NCBI GenBank assembly: GCA_033722555.1 | Contig: JAWVYS010000001.1 | Span: 124,001 to 188,000, forward strand | Direction of reading: 5' to 3' | DNA from: Brumimicrobium sp033722555 | GTDB taxonomy: Bacteria > Bacteroidota > Bacteroidia > Flavobacteriales_D > Crocinitomicaceae | Length of the DNA stretch: 64,000 bases | Shown here: positions 8,096-17,501 of the stretch, one piece after another | Layout: each line of letters starts with the position of its first letter | Position numbering within the stretch: the stretch's first letter is position 1 | Translations under genes and position numbers: made by a program | Notes under the pieces: model-generated | Databases searched by the model: none | Told to the model about the DNA's origin: nothing | Seen by the model: only the letters and a program-made list of their open reading frames with translations

Positions 8096-8782
8096 TCATT
8101 TCAGATCTAGGAAATGGAAGGCATGGGAGCCGCCTTGCACCTCATAACTCCGAGTCACTATTTCTCCGGGTACAAAATCAACGCGTTCATTAAAAACAGG
8201 CCCGTCGTAGCAGAAAGTATGGAATTCTCCGTTTTCTCCGCACACATCCACGTCTTTAGGCAGATCGTTGATTAAAGACTCGTTAATCTCTCTTCCAAGG
8301 AACGAGGGGTCAAGTTTTTGCCCGTCTACACAAATAATTACCGCTTTAAATCCAAGGCCAATGAATTCCCTTATGATTTCGGAGGTACTAATCTTCCAAA
8401 GCGGGAAAACCCCTTTTATGCCCACAGTTTCTAATTGCTTTTCGCGATAATTTCTAAGATCCTCCAAAAAAATATCTCCAAAACCCGCATAATTGTAGCC
8501 CTCAGATTTCAGTGTTGTTACTTCCTTACTCATAATCCTTGTGTATGTTTCATGGTCCGAAGCAGCGGGTAGGCTCAATATTCGATAGGGTATTTCTGTC
8601 GCTTTTAATTGCCGAATTAACAGCTCTTTTCGTAAACCGTGCATGGTTACCCGCTCTGATTCCTCCGTAACCGTTGTGAGAAGACACTGTAAGTCAAATT
8701 CACCGCGACCCGCCATTTTATATAGAGCGAGAGCGCTGTCTTTTCCACTACTCCAATTGAAAAAAGTCTTTTTGAGATACAT
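8096..8782 (-). CDS. Dph6-like ATP pyrophosphatase (adenine nucleotide alpha hydrolase fold)
   Basis: A 228-residue protein with the PP-loop Ser-Ser-Gly-Lys-Asp-Ser at residues 11-16, followed by Ala-Leu-Ala-Leu-Tyr-Lys. A second conserved patch, Gly-Phe-Gly-Asp-Ile-Phe-Leu-Glu-Asp-Leu-Arg, lies near residue 102. This is the signature of the diphthine-ammonia ligase (Dph6/DUF71) family. Bacteria lack diphthamide, so the substrate must be something else. The family chemistry is adenylation of a carboxylate or carbonyl followed by amidation. It is a single gene, convergent with purT and divergent from the carboxylase gene. Confidence 0.85.
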   Translation of the reverse strand: MYLKKTFFNWSSGKDSALALYKMAGRGEFDLQCLLTTVTEESERVTMHGLRKELLIRQLKATEIPYRILSLPAASDHETYTRIMSKEVTTLKSEGYNYAGFGDIFLEDLRNYREKQLETVGIKGVFPLWKISTSEIIREFIGLGFKAVIICVDGQKLDPSFLGREINESLINDLPKDVDVCGENGEFHTFCYDGPVFNERVDFVPGEIVTRSYEVQGGSHAFHFLDLK

Positions 8783-8948
8783 GTTGATCGTAATTTAAGA
8801 AAGCGACAGAAAAGATAACTCTTATAATCCTTAAACGAACAGAAATCCTTGATGTCATTTGCTTTTTCCTCAAATTTCACCAGAAATTCAAGAGATTTAC
8901 GATATTTATGGCGACTTTTGAAAGAACTGAAATCAAAGAATAAGAGCG

Positions 8949-10490
8949 ATGGAATTAAACGAAAAACTGAAAGAGAAAAGAGCAGAGGCTGAATTAGGGG
9001 GAGGAGAAAAAAGAATACAGTCACAGCATTCAAAAGGGAAACTAACTGCCCGTGAACGTATAGAATTGCTGGTAGATGAAAACTCTTTTCAGGAACTGGG
9101 GATGTTTGTAGAACATCGTTCACAGGATTTCGGCTTGGATCAACAGAAAATACCCGGTGACGGTGTGGTTACCGGTTACGCTACAATTCATGGGCGCCCG
9201 GTATATGTTTTTTCACAGGATTTCACGGTTTTGGGCGGTTCGCTCTCTGAAACTCATGCCGAGAAGATCTGCAAGATAATGGACTTAGCCCTTAAGAGTC
9301 AAACCCCTGTTATTGGTCTCAACGATTCGGGAGGTGCGCGCATACAGGAAGGTGTTGTTTCCTTAGCCGGTTATGCGGACATTTTTTACAGAAATACCCG
9401 TGCATCCGGAGTTATTCCTCAAATTAGTGTAATTATGGGCCCTTGTGCGGGTGGCGCCGTTTATTCTCCTGCACTGACAGACTTTGTTTTCATGGTAGAG
9501 GACACTTCCTATATGTTCGTTACAGGGCCAAATGTTGTAAAAACTGTTACACATGAGGAAGTATCCTCAGAGGACCTTGGAGGGGCTAAGGCGCATGCAG
9601 AGAAATCAGGAGTTAACCATTTTACAAGTCCAAATGATGTGACGGTCCTGAAAGATGTTCGTGATCTGATGTCCTATTTGCCCCAAAATCATCATTCTCT
9701 CGCTCCGCATACTTCGAATTTTAAATTCAACAAGAGTAAACTCGACACGATCTCTTCTATATTGCCGGAAAATTCCAATACACCTTATGATATTCGTGAA
9801 GTGATCGATTGCGTTATTGACGATGATTCATTCAGAGAGGTGCATAAAGATTTTGCAACAAATATTGTGGTGGGATTTGCCCGCGTAGAAGGCCGTACGA
9901 TAGGTGTTGTTGCTAACCAGCCGATGTCTTTGGCAGGAGTTTTAGATATTGACTCTTCAAGAAAAGGTGCACGCTTTGTTAGATTTTGTGACGCATTTAA
10001 TATTCCTTTACTAACCTTTGAAGATGTCCCCGGATTTTTACCCGGAACGGATCAGGAATGGAACGGTATTATTGCCCACGGAGCGAAATTACTTTACGCT
10101 TTCAGTGAAGCCACTGTTCCGCGTATTACCATTATTACACGAAAGGCTTACGGAGGGGCATTCGACGTAATGAATTCTAAAAATATCGGTGCGGACCTGA
10201 ATTTTGCCTGGCCAACTGCGGAAATTGCCGTTATGGGAGCTAAAGGAGCGGCTGAAATTATTTTCAAGCGTGAGATTGCCGAAGCTGCAGATCCTGAGGC
10301 CAAACTAAAGGAGAAGGAATCCGAATACGCAGATAAATTTGCCAATCCATACCGCGCAGCGGAAAGAGGTATTATCGATGATGTTATTCTTCCATCGGAA
10401 ACACGAGCCAAAGTAATCGCTGCATTCAAAATGTTGGAAAATAAAAAGGAGGAACTGCCTCCTAAAAAGCATGGAAATATTCCGCTTTAA
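8949..10490 (+). CDS. Acyl-CoA carboxylase beta subunit (propionyl-CoA carboxylase type)
   Basis: A carboxyltransferase that moves CO2 from carboxybiotin to an acyl-CoA, probably propionyl-CoA giving methylmalonyl-CoA. The protein is 513 residues, the normal size for PccB. It has two crotonase-like halves: residues 30-270, with the acyl-CoA oxyanion region Gly-Gly-Ala-Arg-Ile-Gln-Glu-Gly, and 280-510, with the Gly-Gly-Ala-Phe-Asp-Val-Met motif. The biotin carboxylase and biotin carrier subunits are not adjacent and must be encoded elsewhere. The upstream gap of 166 bp, shared with the divergent Dph6-like gene, shows no perfect TANNTTTG box. Confidence 0.93.
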   Translation: MELNEKLKEKRAEAELGGGEKRIQSQHSKGKLTARERIELLVDENSFQELGMFVEHRSQDFGLDQQKIPGDGVVTGYATIHGRPVYVFSQDFTVLGGSLSETHAEKICKIMDLALKSQTPVIGLNDSGGARIQEGVVSLAGYADIFYRNTRASGVIPQISVIMGPCAGGAVYSPALTDFVFMVEDTSYMFVTGPNVVKTVTHEEVSSEDLGGAKAHAEKSGVNHFTSPNDVTVLKDVRDLMSYLPQNHHSLAPHTSNFKFNKSKLDTISSILPENSNTPYDIREVIDCVIDDDSFREVHKDFATNIVVGFARVEGRTIGVVANQPMSLAGVLDIDSSRKGARFVRFCDAFNIPLLTFEDVPGFLPGTDQEWNGIIAHGAKLLYAFSEATVPRITIITRKAYGGAFDVMNSKNIGADLNFAWPTAEIAVMGAKGAAEIIFKREIAEAADPEAKLKEKESEYADKFANPYRAAERGIIDDVILPSETRAKVIAAFKMLENKKEELPPKKHGNIPL

Positions 10491-10578
10491 TGGTTCGGTA
10501 TTGTAGGGTTTCAACGATGACTGCATGGCTTATTTAATATTTCTGGCGTTTTTCAATACGCATATCGAATGAAGGTAT

Positions 10579-10586
10579 TACATTTG
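10579..10586 (+). promoter_or_regulatory. -7 promoter box of the small acidic protein (TACATTTG)
   Basis: TACATTTG matches the -7 consensus. Its final G is the first base of an in-frame GTG at 10586, so that GTG cannot be the start if this box is used. The next in-frame start is the ATG at 10607, 20 nt downstream. Confidence 0.45.
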
Positions 10587-10606
10587 TGACTGAAAAATTA
10601 GATACA

Positions 10607-10966
10607 ATGAAAACAGGTGCTGCGAACAAAAAATTAAACGATATTATCTCATTGGTTGAAAAAAAAGGCATTGAGGCCGATGGATTAATTGATGAATTAA
10701 AAAACCTTCGCGAGTTTGCCTTGAAGGAGCAGGATCCTCTTTTGGCTAAAGTAACCCGTTTATCGTATGAATATTTGCAGGAAAGAAAGGCCTACGACGT
10801 TCAGGCTCAGTGGGAGGAAGATGAAGAAGGAGGAGAGTTCCCTCTGGAAATCGAAGACAAAGACAATCTTTTGTATTTACTTAACCTAATGCTGAAATCT
10901 GATCACAAAATCAACCGAGAAGAGATCAAGGATTACAGAACTGCTCTTAAAGAAGAACTTTACTAA
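10607..10966 (+). CDS. Conserved-looking small acidic protein of unknown function
   Basis: I do not recognise this 119-residue protein. It is soluble, strongly acidic and predicted mostly helical. The first 65 residues are Lys/Glu/Leu-rich helix, the middle has a run of Glu and Asp (Trp-Glu-Glu-Asp-Glu-Glu-Gly-Gly-Glu), and the last 45 residues form two more helices. There is no signal peptide, membrane segment or cysteine motif. It has its own -7 box and a strong terminator directly downstream, so it is probably monocistronic. The start at 10607 is preferred over a GTG at 10586 because the latter overlaps the promoter box. Confidence 0.8.
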   Translation: MKTGAANKKLNDIISLVEKKGIEADGLIDELKNLREFALKEQDPLLAKVTRLSYEYLQERKAYDVQAQWEEDEEGGEFPLEIEDKDNLLYLLNLMLKSDHKINREEIKDYRTALKEELY

Positions 10967-10987
10967 AGATAATTCGAAGATATTATT

Positions 10988-11018
10988 AAAGCCCGTCAGG
11001 AATGATGGGCTTTTTTTA
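10988..11018 (+). terminator. Rho-independent terminator after the small acidic protein
   Basis: AAAGCCC at 10988-10994 pairs with GGGCTTT at 11007-11013. Three further pairs (one G-U) extend the stem to 10 bp with a 6-nt loop, and a run of seven T follows. It lies 22 bp after the stop of the small acidic protein and just before the 3' end of the convergent permease gene. Confidence 0.85.
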
Positions 11019-11020
11019 TT

Positions 11021-12244
11021 TCATTTATTGAAGCCTTGGTGTCTTCTAACGAGATAGCGGGTAGGTAAGTATGATATGATAAAACCGAGTGCTGAAACAG
11101 AAAGAATGATAAAGAATGCGTCCGACCATGTGGTTTTAACAGGGAAGATTTCGCCGGGTGCGCTGGGCATTTCAAGCAATCCGAATTTTATCTGGGCGAA
11201 ACACACCCCATAACCGAGTAAAAGCCCTGTTATTACTCCTCTTCCACTGATCATTAGCCCTTCGAAAAAGAAAATACGAAATATCAGATTTTTATCAGCC
11301 CCCATACTGTATAATGTGGAAATATCTCGTTTCTTTTCCACGAAAAGCATCGTAATGGACGCCATCAGGTTAAACGATGACAGAATGAATACAAAAACCA
11401 GAATGAAATAGAGTATAACTCTTTCTGATTGGCTGGTTTTAAAAATAAGTTCATTTTTTTCGTAAGCGGTTTTTACCGTAAAATCGTCACCAAGATATTC
11501 CTGCAGCGATTTTTTAACTTCATTGACGTTTCTTCCTTCATGAATATCTATGTAAAGGGCCGTTATATCACTTTCGTACTTCAGTAATTCGTTGGCTAGT
11601 TCATAAGGAATTATAACAACCTCACTGTTAACTTCACGGTTATAATTCATACGGGCCGCCACATCAATTTTCATCACGCTTAACGGATTTTTTCCGGGTC
11701 TGATCTTGCCCTCCCTTAAAGGAACGTGAAAGGTAATCTGCTCCCGATTTATGTCCGACATTGGAACATATGCGTCCAGTTTATCAAGTAAGGATGCTCC
11801 GAAAATAGCATGGGGGACTTCGTTTACGTAAAGATAGGGATCCCCGTCTACCAGATGGCTCTCTATTTTAGCCATTTCCACAAATTCCGGATCTACGCCG
11901 ATCATTTTTGCATGAACCCACTTTTTCTCATGTTTGAGTATTACCACTTCCTCCAGGGCTCTTACAACCTTTTCAACTCCTTCGACTTTACCGAGTTCGA
12001 CGATATTGATAAAGTTTTGATTGAAGGTTTTTGACTGTGCAGAGCGAATAGTAATAGGAGGATCGAAATCACTGTAAAGCTTAATGACTAGCTCCTCAAT
12101 TCCGTTGAATGCCGACAAAAGTATAACAAGAGCAGCTGTGGCAATCGTGATTCCAACAACACTGATCGAGGTGATGAGGTTTATTACGTTTCGGGATTTT
12201 TTCGCCTTGAAGTAGCGCCTTGCTATAAATCGAGCAACATTCAT
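11021..12244 (-). CDS. FtsX/LolE-like ABC transporter permease
   Basis: A 407-residue inner-membrane protein with the MacB/LolCE layout. One transmembrane helix lies near residues 20-45, a large periplasmic domain spans about 50-270, and three more helices lie near 275-300, 320-345 and 370-395. The opening segment Phe-Ile-Ala-Arg-Arg-Tyr-Phe is typical of lipoprotein-releasing (LolC/E) permeases. These extract lipoproteins from the inner membrane together with a LolD-type ATPase, which is not next to it here. The gene follows rbfA after only 3 bp, so the two form an operon read from the rbfA promoter. The assignment to Lol rather than another FtsX-type system is inference. Confidence 0.88.
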   Translation of the reverse strand: MNVARFIARRYFKAKKSRNVINLITSISVVGITIATAALVILLSAFNGIEELVIKLYSDFDPPITIRSAQSKTFNQNFINIVELGKVEGVEKVVRALEEVVILKHEKKWVHAKMIGVDPEFVEMAKIESHLVDGDPYLYVNEVPHAIFGASLLDKLDAYVPMSDINREQITFHVPLREGKIRPGKNPLSVMKIDVAARMNYNREVNSEVVIIPYELANELLKYESDITALYIDIHEGRNVNEVKKSLQEYLGDDFTVKTAYEKNELIFKTSQSERVILYFILVFVFILSSFNLMASITMLFVEKKRDISTLYSMGADKNLIFRIFFFEGLMISGRGVITGLLLGYGVCFAQIKFGLLEMPSAPGEIFPVKTTWSDAFFIILSVSALGFIISYLPTRYLVRRHQGFNK

Positions 12245-12247
12245 TGC

Positions 12248-12583
12248 TTATTTTTTCAGAAGTTCTTCAATTTTCATGGCGTAATCCAGTGAATCATCTA
12301 TCTTGAAATCCAGATCCGGAATATGTCGCATGTTTTTTAAACGACGGCCGATCTCTCCACGGATCTTTCCTTTATTTTCAACGATGTGCTGTAATACCTC
12401 CTCTTTTGGCGGACCTGCAAAAATACTCAGGAATACTCTTGCTAGACTTAAATCCGGTGTGATTCGTACAACCGTCGGAGTTACCATCGCTCCAAGGCAA
12501 AGTTCTCTAGCGTTTTGCTGAAAAACCTTAGCAATCTCCTCCTGAATAATATTCTCTATTTTATTTTGTCTTATTCCACCCAT
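12248..12583 (-). CDS. rbfA: Ribosome-binding factor A
   Basis: RbfA binds the 30S subunit and assists late 16S rRNA maturation. The protein is 111 residues, the usual size, and is a single KH-like domain. It contains the family segments Arg-Gln-Asn-Lys-Ile near the start, Thr-Pro-Asp-Leu-Ser-Leu-Ala-Arg-Val-Phe in the middle and Pro-Asp-Leu-Asp-Phe-Lys-Ile-Asp-Asp-Ser-Leu-Asp-Tyr-Ala near the end. The ATG at 12583 is preferred over a GTG at 12589 because that GTG falls inside the -7 box TATTTTTG (12589-12596). The permease gene follows after 3 bp. Confidence 0.95.
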   Translation of the reverse strand: MGGIRQNKIENIIQEEIAKVFQQNARELCLGAMVTPTVVRITPDLSLARVFLSIFAGPPKEEVLQHIVENKGKIRGEIGRRLKNMRHIPDLDFKIDDSLDYAMKIEELLKK

Positions 12584-12588
12584 AAACA

Positions 12589-12596
12589 CAAAAATA
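12589..12596 (-). promoter_or_regulatory. -7 promoter box of rbfA (TATTTTTG)
   Basis: The minus strand reads TATTTTTG, then TGTTT, then the rbfA ATG: a 5-nt gap, so the transcript would be nearly leaderless. No -33 TTG is seen at normal spacing. Confidence 0.5.
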
Positions 12597-12682
12597 ACTA
12601 ATCTAGCTCAGAATCTATTTTGAGTGTCAATTAATAATGATCTATTTGAAATGGTAGGATTCTGATTAATGGAGATTAAAAT

Positions 12683-12690
12683 TATCTTTG
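12683..12690 (+). promoter_or_regulatory. -7 promoter box of the MsbA-like transporter (TATCTTTG)
   Basis: TATCTTTG matches TANNTTTG and ends 9 nt before the ATG at 12700, implying a leader of only a few nucleotides. Confidence 0.45.
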
Positions 12691-12699
12691 TAGGAATTA

Positions 12700-14541
12700 A
12701 TGAAACAGCTCAGGACCATATTTCAGGTAACTTTTCTTTATAAAGGAAGGGCCTTTGCAGCCATTTTCTTCAATTTGTTATTTGTTATTTTCAACCTGGT
12801 ATCCCTGGTTCTTTTTGTCCCTTTCCTTCAAGTGATCTTCCCTTCAGAGGATGCTGTGAAGATGACGTCAAAACCCGTTATACAAGGGGAGGGACTGGAA
12901 GCTTTCATTGATTATGCAAAGGATTCTTACAATTATTTTATGAGCACCATGGCATCCGAGGATCCAAAAGGTGCACTCATGTTTGTTTGTTTAACTGTGG
13001 TCACGGCATTTTTTCTTAAAAGTTTATTCCGCTATTTGGCGATTTATCACCAGTCTCAGTTAAGAATGGCTGTAGTTCGCGATTACAGGGATAAACTTTT
13101 TGAAAAATCAATGCGGTTACCTATGTCCTTTTTTACCGACGAAAAAAAAGGTGATCTCATTTCGCGAATGAGTGGTGATGTGGGAGAAATTGAAACAGCG
13201 GTTATTTCGGTGCTTGAACTGATATTCCGAGATCCTATCTCTATTATTATTACCGTTTCGGTTTTGGTATACTGGAGTCCGGCACTCACACTTTTTTCAT
13301 TCATTCTTTTGCCGGTATCAGCGCTCATTATTGTTAGAATTGGTAAAAGCCTTAAACGAACGGCTGCAAAAGGCCAGAAACAAATGGGTGTTTTGTTTTC
13401 ATTTTTAGACGAATATTTGGGTGGGATTCGCATTGTTAAAGCCTTTAATGCCTCCGACGAAGCGATTGCTAAATTTAAATCCATCAATTTGCATCATCAA
13501 AAATTAATCACCCGTGCATTCAGAAAAAGAGATTTGAGCTCGCCTTTGAATGAATTTCTTGGTTCTATTGTGATGATTTTGATTGTTTGGTATGGCGGTT
13601 CTATGATCCTTGATGGTAGGGGTGACCAATCCTTCACAGGGAAGGAATTCATCGGTTTTATAATTGTCTTTTCACAACTGCTTGTCCCGGTGCAGAATAT
13701 TGCCAAGAATGCTGCTAATCTGAATAAAGCAAAGGCCTCACAGGAACGAATTGAAGAAATACTCAATCTTGATGAAAAAATTCTGGATCCGGAGAAACCG
13801 ACTGAAATTAAACCTTTAAGGAACGCAATAACCTTTAAGGATGTTTCTTTCAGGTATGCGGAAGACTGGGTGCTGAAGGATATAAATTTCAGTTTAATGA
13901 AGGGTCAAACCGTGGCAATGGTGGGAGAATCAGGAAGTGGAAAGTCGACCATCGCTGACCTATTACCTCGTTTTTATGACATTCAGGCGGGGGAAATAGT
14001 CTATGACGGGATTAACATAAAGGATTTTAAAGTCAGAGACCTTAGAGAACAGATAGGAATTGTAAGTCAGGAATCCATACTTTTCAACGATACTGTTTTG
14101 AGCAATATAAGCTTCGGGATGAATAATGTCCCGTTGGAAAAGGTTATCGAAGCGGCAAAAATTGCTAATGCTCATGAGTTTATAATGCAGCTGGAAAATG
14201 GGTATGAAACAACTATCGGAGAAAGGGGAAACAAACTTTCAGGTGGACAAAAGCAGCGGCTAAGTATTGCAAGAGCTGTACTGAAAAACCCGCCGATAAT
14301 GATATTGGATGAGGCCACCTCTGCTTTGGACACAGAAAGCGAAAAACTGGTGCAGGATGCTCTGGATAATTTAATGAAGAACAGAACCTCACTCGTTATC
14401 GCACACCGATTAAGTACGGTAAAAAATGCTGATCTGATCCTTGTTCTTAAACACGGTCAGATTGTGGAGCAGGGAACGCACGATGAACTGTATGAGCGTA
14501 AGGGACACTATTACAAGTTAAGTACCTTACAAGGTCTTTAA
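12700..14541 (+). CDS. MsbA-like ABC exporter (fused permease and ATPase)
   Basis: A half-size ABC exporter of 613 residues that would function as a homodimer. The membrane domain spans about residues 1-340 with six helices. The nucleotide-binding domain spans about 375-610. Walker A (Gly-Glu-Ser-Gly-Ser-Gly-Lys-Ser-Thr) begins at residue 409, the signature Leu-Ser-Gly-Gly-Gln at 513, and Walker B (Ile-Leu-Asp-Glu-Ala-Thr) near 535, followed by an H-loop in Ile-Ala-His-Arg-Leu-Ser-Thr. This is the lipid A/multidrug exporter family. MsbA function is plausible since kdsB, an LPS core gene, is also in the window, but specificity cannot be read from sequence. It ends in a strong bidirectional terminator shared with gcvP. 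Confidence 0.93.
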   Translation: MKQLRTIFQVTFLYKGRAFAAIFFNLLFVIFNLVSLVLFVPFLQVIFPSEDAVKMTSKPVIQGEGLEAFIDYAKDSYNYFMSTMASEDPKGALMFVCLTVVTAFFLKSLFRYLAIYHQSQLRMAVVRDYRDKLFEKSMRLPMSFFTDEKKGDLISRMSGDVGEIETAVISVLELIFRDPISIIITVSVLVYWSPALTLFSFILLPVSALIIVRIGKSLKRTAAKGQKQMGVLFSFLDEYLGGIRIVKAFNASDEAIAKFKSINLHHQKLITRAFRKRDLSSPLNEFLGSIVMILIVWYGGSMILDGRGDQSFTGKEFIGFIIVFSQLLVPVQNIAKNAANLNKAKASQERIEEILNLDEKILDPEKPTEIKPLRNAITFKDVSFRYAEDWVLKDINFSLMKGQTVAMVGESGSGKSTIADLLPRFYDIQAGEIVYDGINIKDFKVRDLREQIGIVSQESILFNDTVLSNISFGMNNVPLEKVIEAAKIANAHEFIMQLENGYETTIGERGNKLSGGQKQRLSIARAVLKNPPIMILDEATSALDTESEKLVQDALDNLMKNRTSLVIAHRLSTVKNADLILVLKHGQIVEQGTHDELYERKGHYYKLSTLQGL

Positions 14542-14547
14542 CGGCAC

Positions 14548-14580
14548 AAAAAAAGAGAAGGGGACACCTTCTCTTTTTTA
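14548..14580. terminator. Bidirectional terminator between the ABC exporter and gcvP
   Basis: AAAGAGAAGG at 14552-14561 pairs perfectly with CCTTCTCTTT at 14567-14576 around a 5-nt loop. The stem is flanked by A residues on the left and T residues on the right, giving a U-run in either direction. It separates two convergent genes. Confidence 0.9.
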
Positions 14581-14601
14581 ATGTATCTTTCAAACCGTGA
14601 T

Positions 14602-17484
14602 CTAAACCAATGTTCCGTTTTCTTCCTCGTAAGTGGATACTTCAGGACATGAACATATCAGGTTTCTATCTCCGTAAGCGCTGTCTATACGACGAACGGG
14701 TACCCAATATTTGTTATGGATCAGATGATCAAGAGGATACGCAGCCTCTCTGGGCGTGTATGGATACTCCCAGTTCTTATTAATGATGCACTCTGCCGTA
14801 TGTGGCGCGTTTCTAAGCACATTATTCTCTCTGTCGGCATGACCGTTCTCGATTTCTTTGATCTCCTCACGGATTTTGATCATCGTGTCACAAAATCTGT
14901 CTAGTTCTTCCTTGTCCTCAGATTCTGTGGGTTCTATCATCAATGTGCCCGCAACAGGGAAGGAGACAGTAGGTGAATGAAACCCGTAGTCTATAAGACG
15001 CTTAGCGATATCTGTCACTTCTATGTTTGCAGTGCGTTTGAAATCCCTGCAGTCCAAAATCATTTCGTGAGCCACCGTATTGTTTTTGCCCGAATAAAGG
15101 ATGCCGTAATGATCTTTCAGTCTTGCTCTTATATAATTAGCATTTACGATTGCTATTTCAGTGGCGTGTTTCAGACCTTTTGATCCGAGCATCTTAATAT
15201 AGGCATAGGATATTAATAGAATAAGAGCACTTCCGTAAGGAGCTGCTGAAATACCGTGGATGGCTTTGTCGCCCCCCACTCCTTCGATAGCTGTGCTTCC
15301 CGGTAAGAACGGTGCCAAATGTTTGGCAACACCGATCGGACCCATTCCCGGACCACCTCCACCGTGAGGAATTGCAAAAGTTTTATGAAGATTAAGGTGA
15401 CAAACATCTGCTCCAATTTTCCCTGGGTTTGTAAGTCCAACTTGAGCGTTCATGTTTGCGCCATCCATATAAACCTGACCACCATTTTCGTGAATAATTG
15501 AGGTAATCTCTTTAATTCCTTCTTCAAAAACACCATGCGTAGATGGATAAGTTACCATAAGAGCTCCGAGGTTGTCCTTATGCTTTTCCGCTTTTTCCCG
15601 AAGATCCGAAATATCGATGTTTCCGTCGTCATCACACTTCGTAACAACAACTTTAAATCCGGCCATTACCGCCGATGCAGGATTTGTTCCATGCGCAGAA
15701 GACGGAATAATACAGATGTCTCTCTGTGGCTCGTTGTTGGCTTCATGAAAGGCTTTGATTACCATGAGTCCTGCGTATTCTCCCTGCGCTCCGGAATTGG
15801 GTTGTAGGGAAACGGCATCGAAACCTGTTATCTCACAAAGATCTCTCTCCAGTTCCTTGAAAATAGTATGGTATCCGCGCGCCTGACTCACAGGGGCGAA
15901 GGGGTGTATGTTTGCAAATTCAGGCCATGTAATAGGCATTAACTGAGCCGCAGCATTCAGTTTCATGGTACAAGACCCCAGAGGAATCATCGCATGAACA
16001 AGAGAAAGGTCTTTGTTTTCAAGGCGCTTCAAATACCTCATCATTTTAGATTCGGAATGATACTTATTGAAAACCTCATGTTTTAGTATGGCTTCTTTTC
16101 TTGCCAAATGCTGATTCACCTGTGATGATATGAATTTCACCTCTTCAGAATCTTTTCGTGCCGCCAAATACAAAACGCCTACCAGGCCGTTAACTTCACT
16201 CATGTTCGTACGTTCTCCAACACTGATTGTGAATGTGTTTTCACTAACGTATCGAAGGTTTATGTGATGCTCTTCAGTAACCTCTTTCACACGCTTACAA
16301 TCTGTGCCGTCAGGAGTTTTTACCCAAATCGTATCGAAATAATCGTTATGCATTATTTGATAGCCTGCTCGTTCTATTGCTTTATGAATTGTAGCCGTTT
16401 GATTATGTATCGTTTGGGCGATTTCCTTCAAACCATCGGGACCATGATAAACCGCATACATTCCCGCCATTACCGCAAGAAGAGCCTGAGCCGTACAAAT
16501 ATTCGATGTAGCTTTATCTCTTTTGATATGTTGCTCTCTCGTTTGAAGAGCCATACGATAACCGATGTTCTCATCCACGTCTTTTGAAACTCCGATAATT
16601 CTTCCCGGAACGAATCGCTTGAATTCTTCCTTGGTTGCGAAATATGCGGCATGAGGGCCTCCATATCCCATAGGTACACCGAAGCGCTGGGTTGAACCGC
16701 AAACAACGTCGGCACCCATTTTCCCGGGAGCTTCAAGCAGAACTAAAGACATGATATCCGCCGCAACGGCTACTTTTACATCTTTTTCGGAAAGTTTTTT
16801 AATGAATCCTCGGAGATCCTTAACTCTTCCCAATGCATCCGGGTACTGCACGAGTGCACCGAACACTTTTTCATCCGTGAGATCGAATTCAACAGGATTT
16901 CCAAATACAAGTTCGATTCCAAGGTGATAAGCCCGGCCTTTTATGACATCAATAGTCTGAGGATAACAGAATTCCGAAACGAAGAATTTATTTTTATTTT
17001 CCTTTACTGCGTCTCGGGAGCGAGCATTATAAAACATGATCATGGCTTCGGCCGCAGCTGTTGCCTCATCCAAAAGAGATGCATTCGCCAGTTCAAGGCC
17101 GGTTAGATCAACAATCATTGTCTGGAAATTCAAAAGAGCTTCAAGTCGGCCTTGAGAAATCTCTGCCTGATAAGGGGTATAGGCAGTATACCATCCCGGG
17201 TTTTCTAATACATTTCGTTGAATAACAGGAGGGACATTGGTTTCACTGTATCCCAGACCAATATATGACTTAAATACGCGGTTTTTTACGGCGATGTCGC
17301 CAATATGATCCAAATACTGTTTTTCCGTAAGGGCTTCACTAATGTCCAGTTCTTTTTCCAACCGAATCCCTTTCGGAATGGTTTTATCAATAAGTTCATT
17401 GATCGAACTCACCCCGATTGTTTTCAACATTGTTTCTTTTTCGGACTCTGAAGGCCCAATATGCCGTTTTGAAAATGCGCTCAT
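14602..17484 (-). CDS. gcvP: Glycine dehydrogenase (decarboxylating), P-protein of the glycine cleavage system
   Basis: The P-protein binds glycine through PLP, releases CO2 and passes the aminomethyl group to lipoylated H-protein. With the ATG at 17484 it is 960 residues, the normal size for the fused one-chain form. The N-terminal half (about 1-440) is a non-catalytic copy and the C-terminal half is the active copy. The PLP lysine is Lys701, in His-Lys-Thr-Phe, followed by a glycine-rich loop. An in-frame start at 17526 lies upstream of the -7 box at 17507-17514, so it is rejected. The genes gcvH and gcvT are not in this window. A short dyad overlaps the promoter box. Confidence 0.98.
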   Translation of the reverse strand: MSAFSKRHIGPSESEKETMLKTIGVSSINELIDKTIPKGIRLEKELDISEALTEKQYLDHIGDIAVKNRVFKSYIGLGYSETNVPPVIQRNVLENPGWYTAYTPYQAEISQGRLEALLNFQTMIVDLTGLELANASLLDEATAAAEAMIMFYNARSRDAVKENKNKFFVSEFCYPQTIDVIKGRAYHLGIELVFGNPVEFDLTDEKVFGALVQYPDALGRVKDLRGFIKKLSEKDVKVAVAADIMSLVLLEAPGKMGADVVCGSTQRFGVPMGYGGPHAAYFATKEEFKRFVPGRIIGVSKDVDENIGYRMALQTREQHIKRDKATSNICTAQALLAVMAGMYAVYHGPDGLKEIAQTIHNQTATIHKAIERAGYQIMHNDYFDTIWVKTPDGTDCKRVKEVTEEHHINLRYVSENTFTISVGERTNMSEVNGLVGVLYLAARKDSEEVKFISSQVNQHLARKEAILKHEVFNKYHSESKMMRYLKRLENKDLSLVHAMIPLGSCTMKLNAAAQLMPITWPEFANIHPFAPVSQARGYHTIFKELERDLCEITGFDAVSLQPNSGAQGEYAGLMVIKAFHEANNEPQRDICIIPSSAHGTNPASAVMAGFKVVVTKCDDDGNIDISDLREKAEKHKDNLGALMVTYPSTHGVFEEGIKEITSIIHENGGQVYMDGANMNAQVGLTNPGKIGADVCHLNLHKTFAIPHGGGGPGMGPIGVAKHLAPFLPGSTAIEGVGGDKAIHGISAAPYGSALILLISYAYIKMLGSKGLKHATEIAIVNANYIRARLKDHYGILYSGKNNTVAHEMILDCRDFKRTANIEVTDIAKRLIDYGFHSPTVSFPVAGTLMIEPTESEDKEELDRFCDTMIKIREEIKEIENGHADRENNVLRNAPHTAECIINKNWEYPYTPREAAYPLDHLIHNKYWVPVRRIDSAYGDRNLICSCPEVSTYEEENGTLV

Positions 17485-17501
17485 TCTTTCATTATTTTTG
17501 A

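Noticed and set aside
8647..9123. 158-codon antisense frame across the Dph6-like/carboxylase gap
   Set aside because: It covers the conserved starts of two well-supported genes and has no protein-like motif.
10586..10606. GTG start seven codons upstream for the small acidic protein
   Set aside because: The GTG overlaps the -7 box TACATTTG; the ATG at 10607 is a better start.
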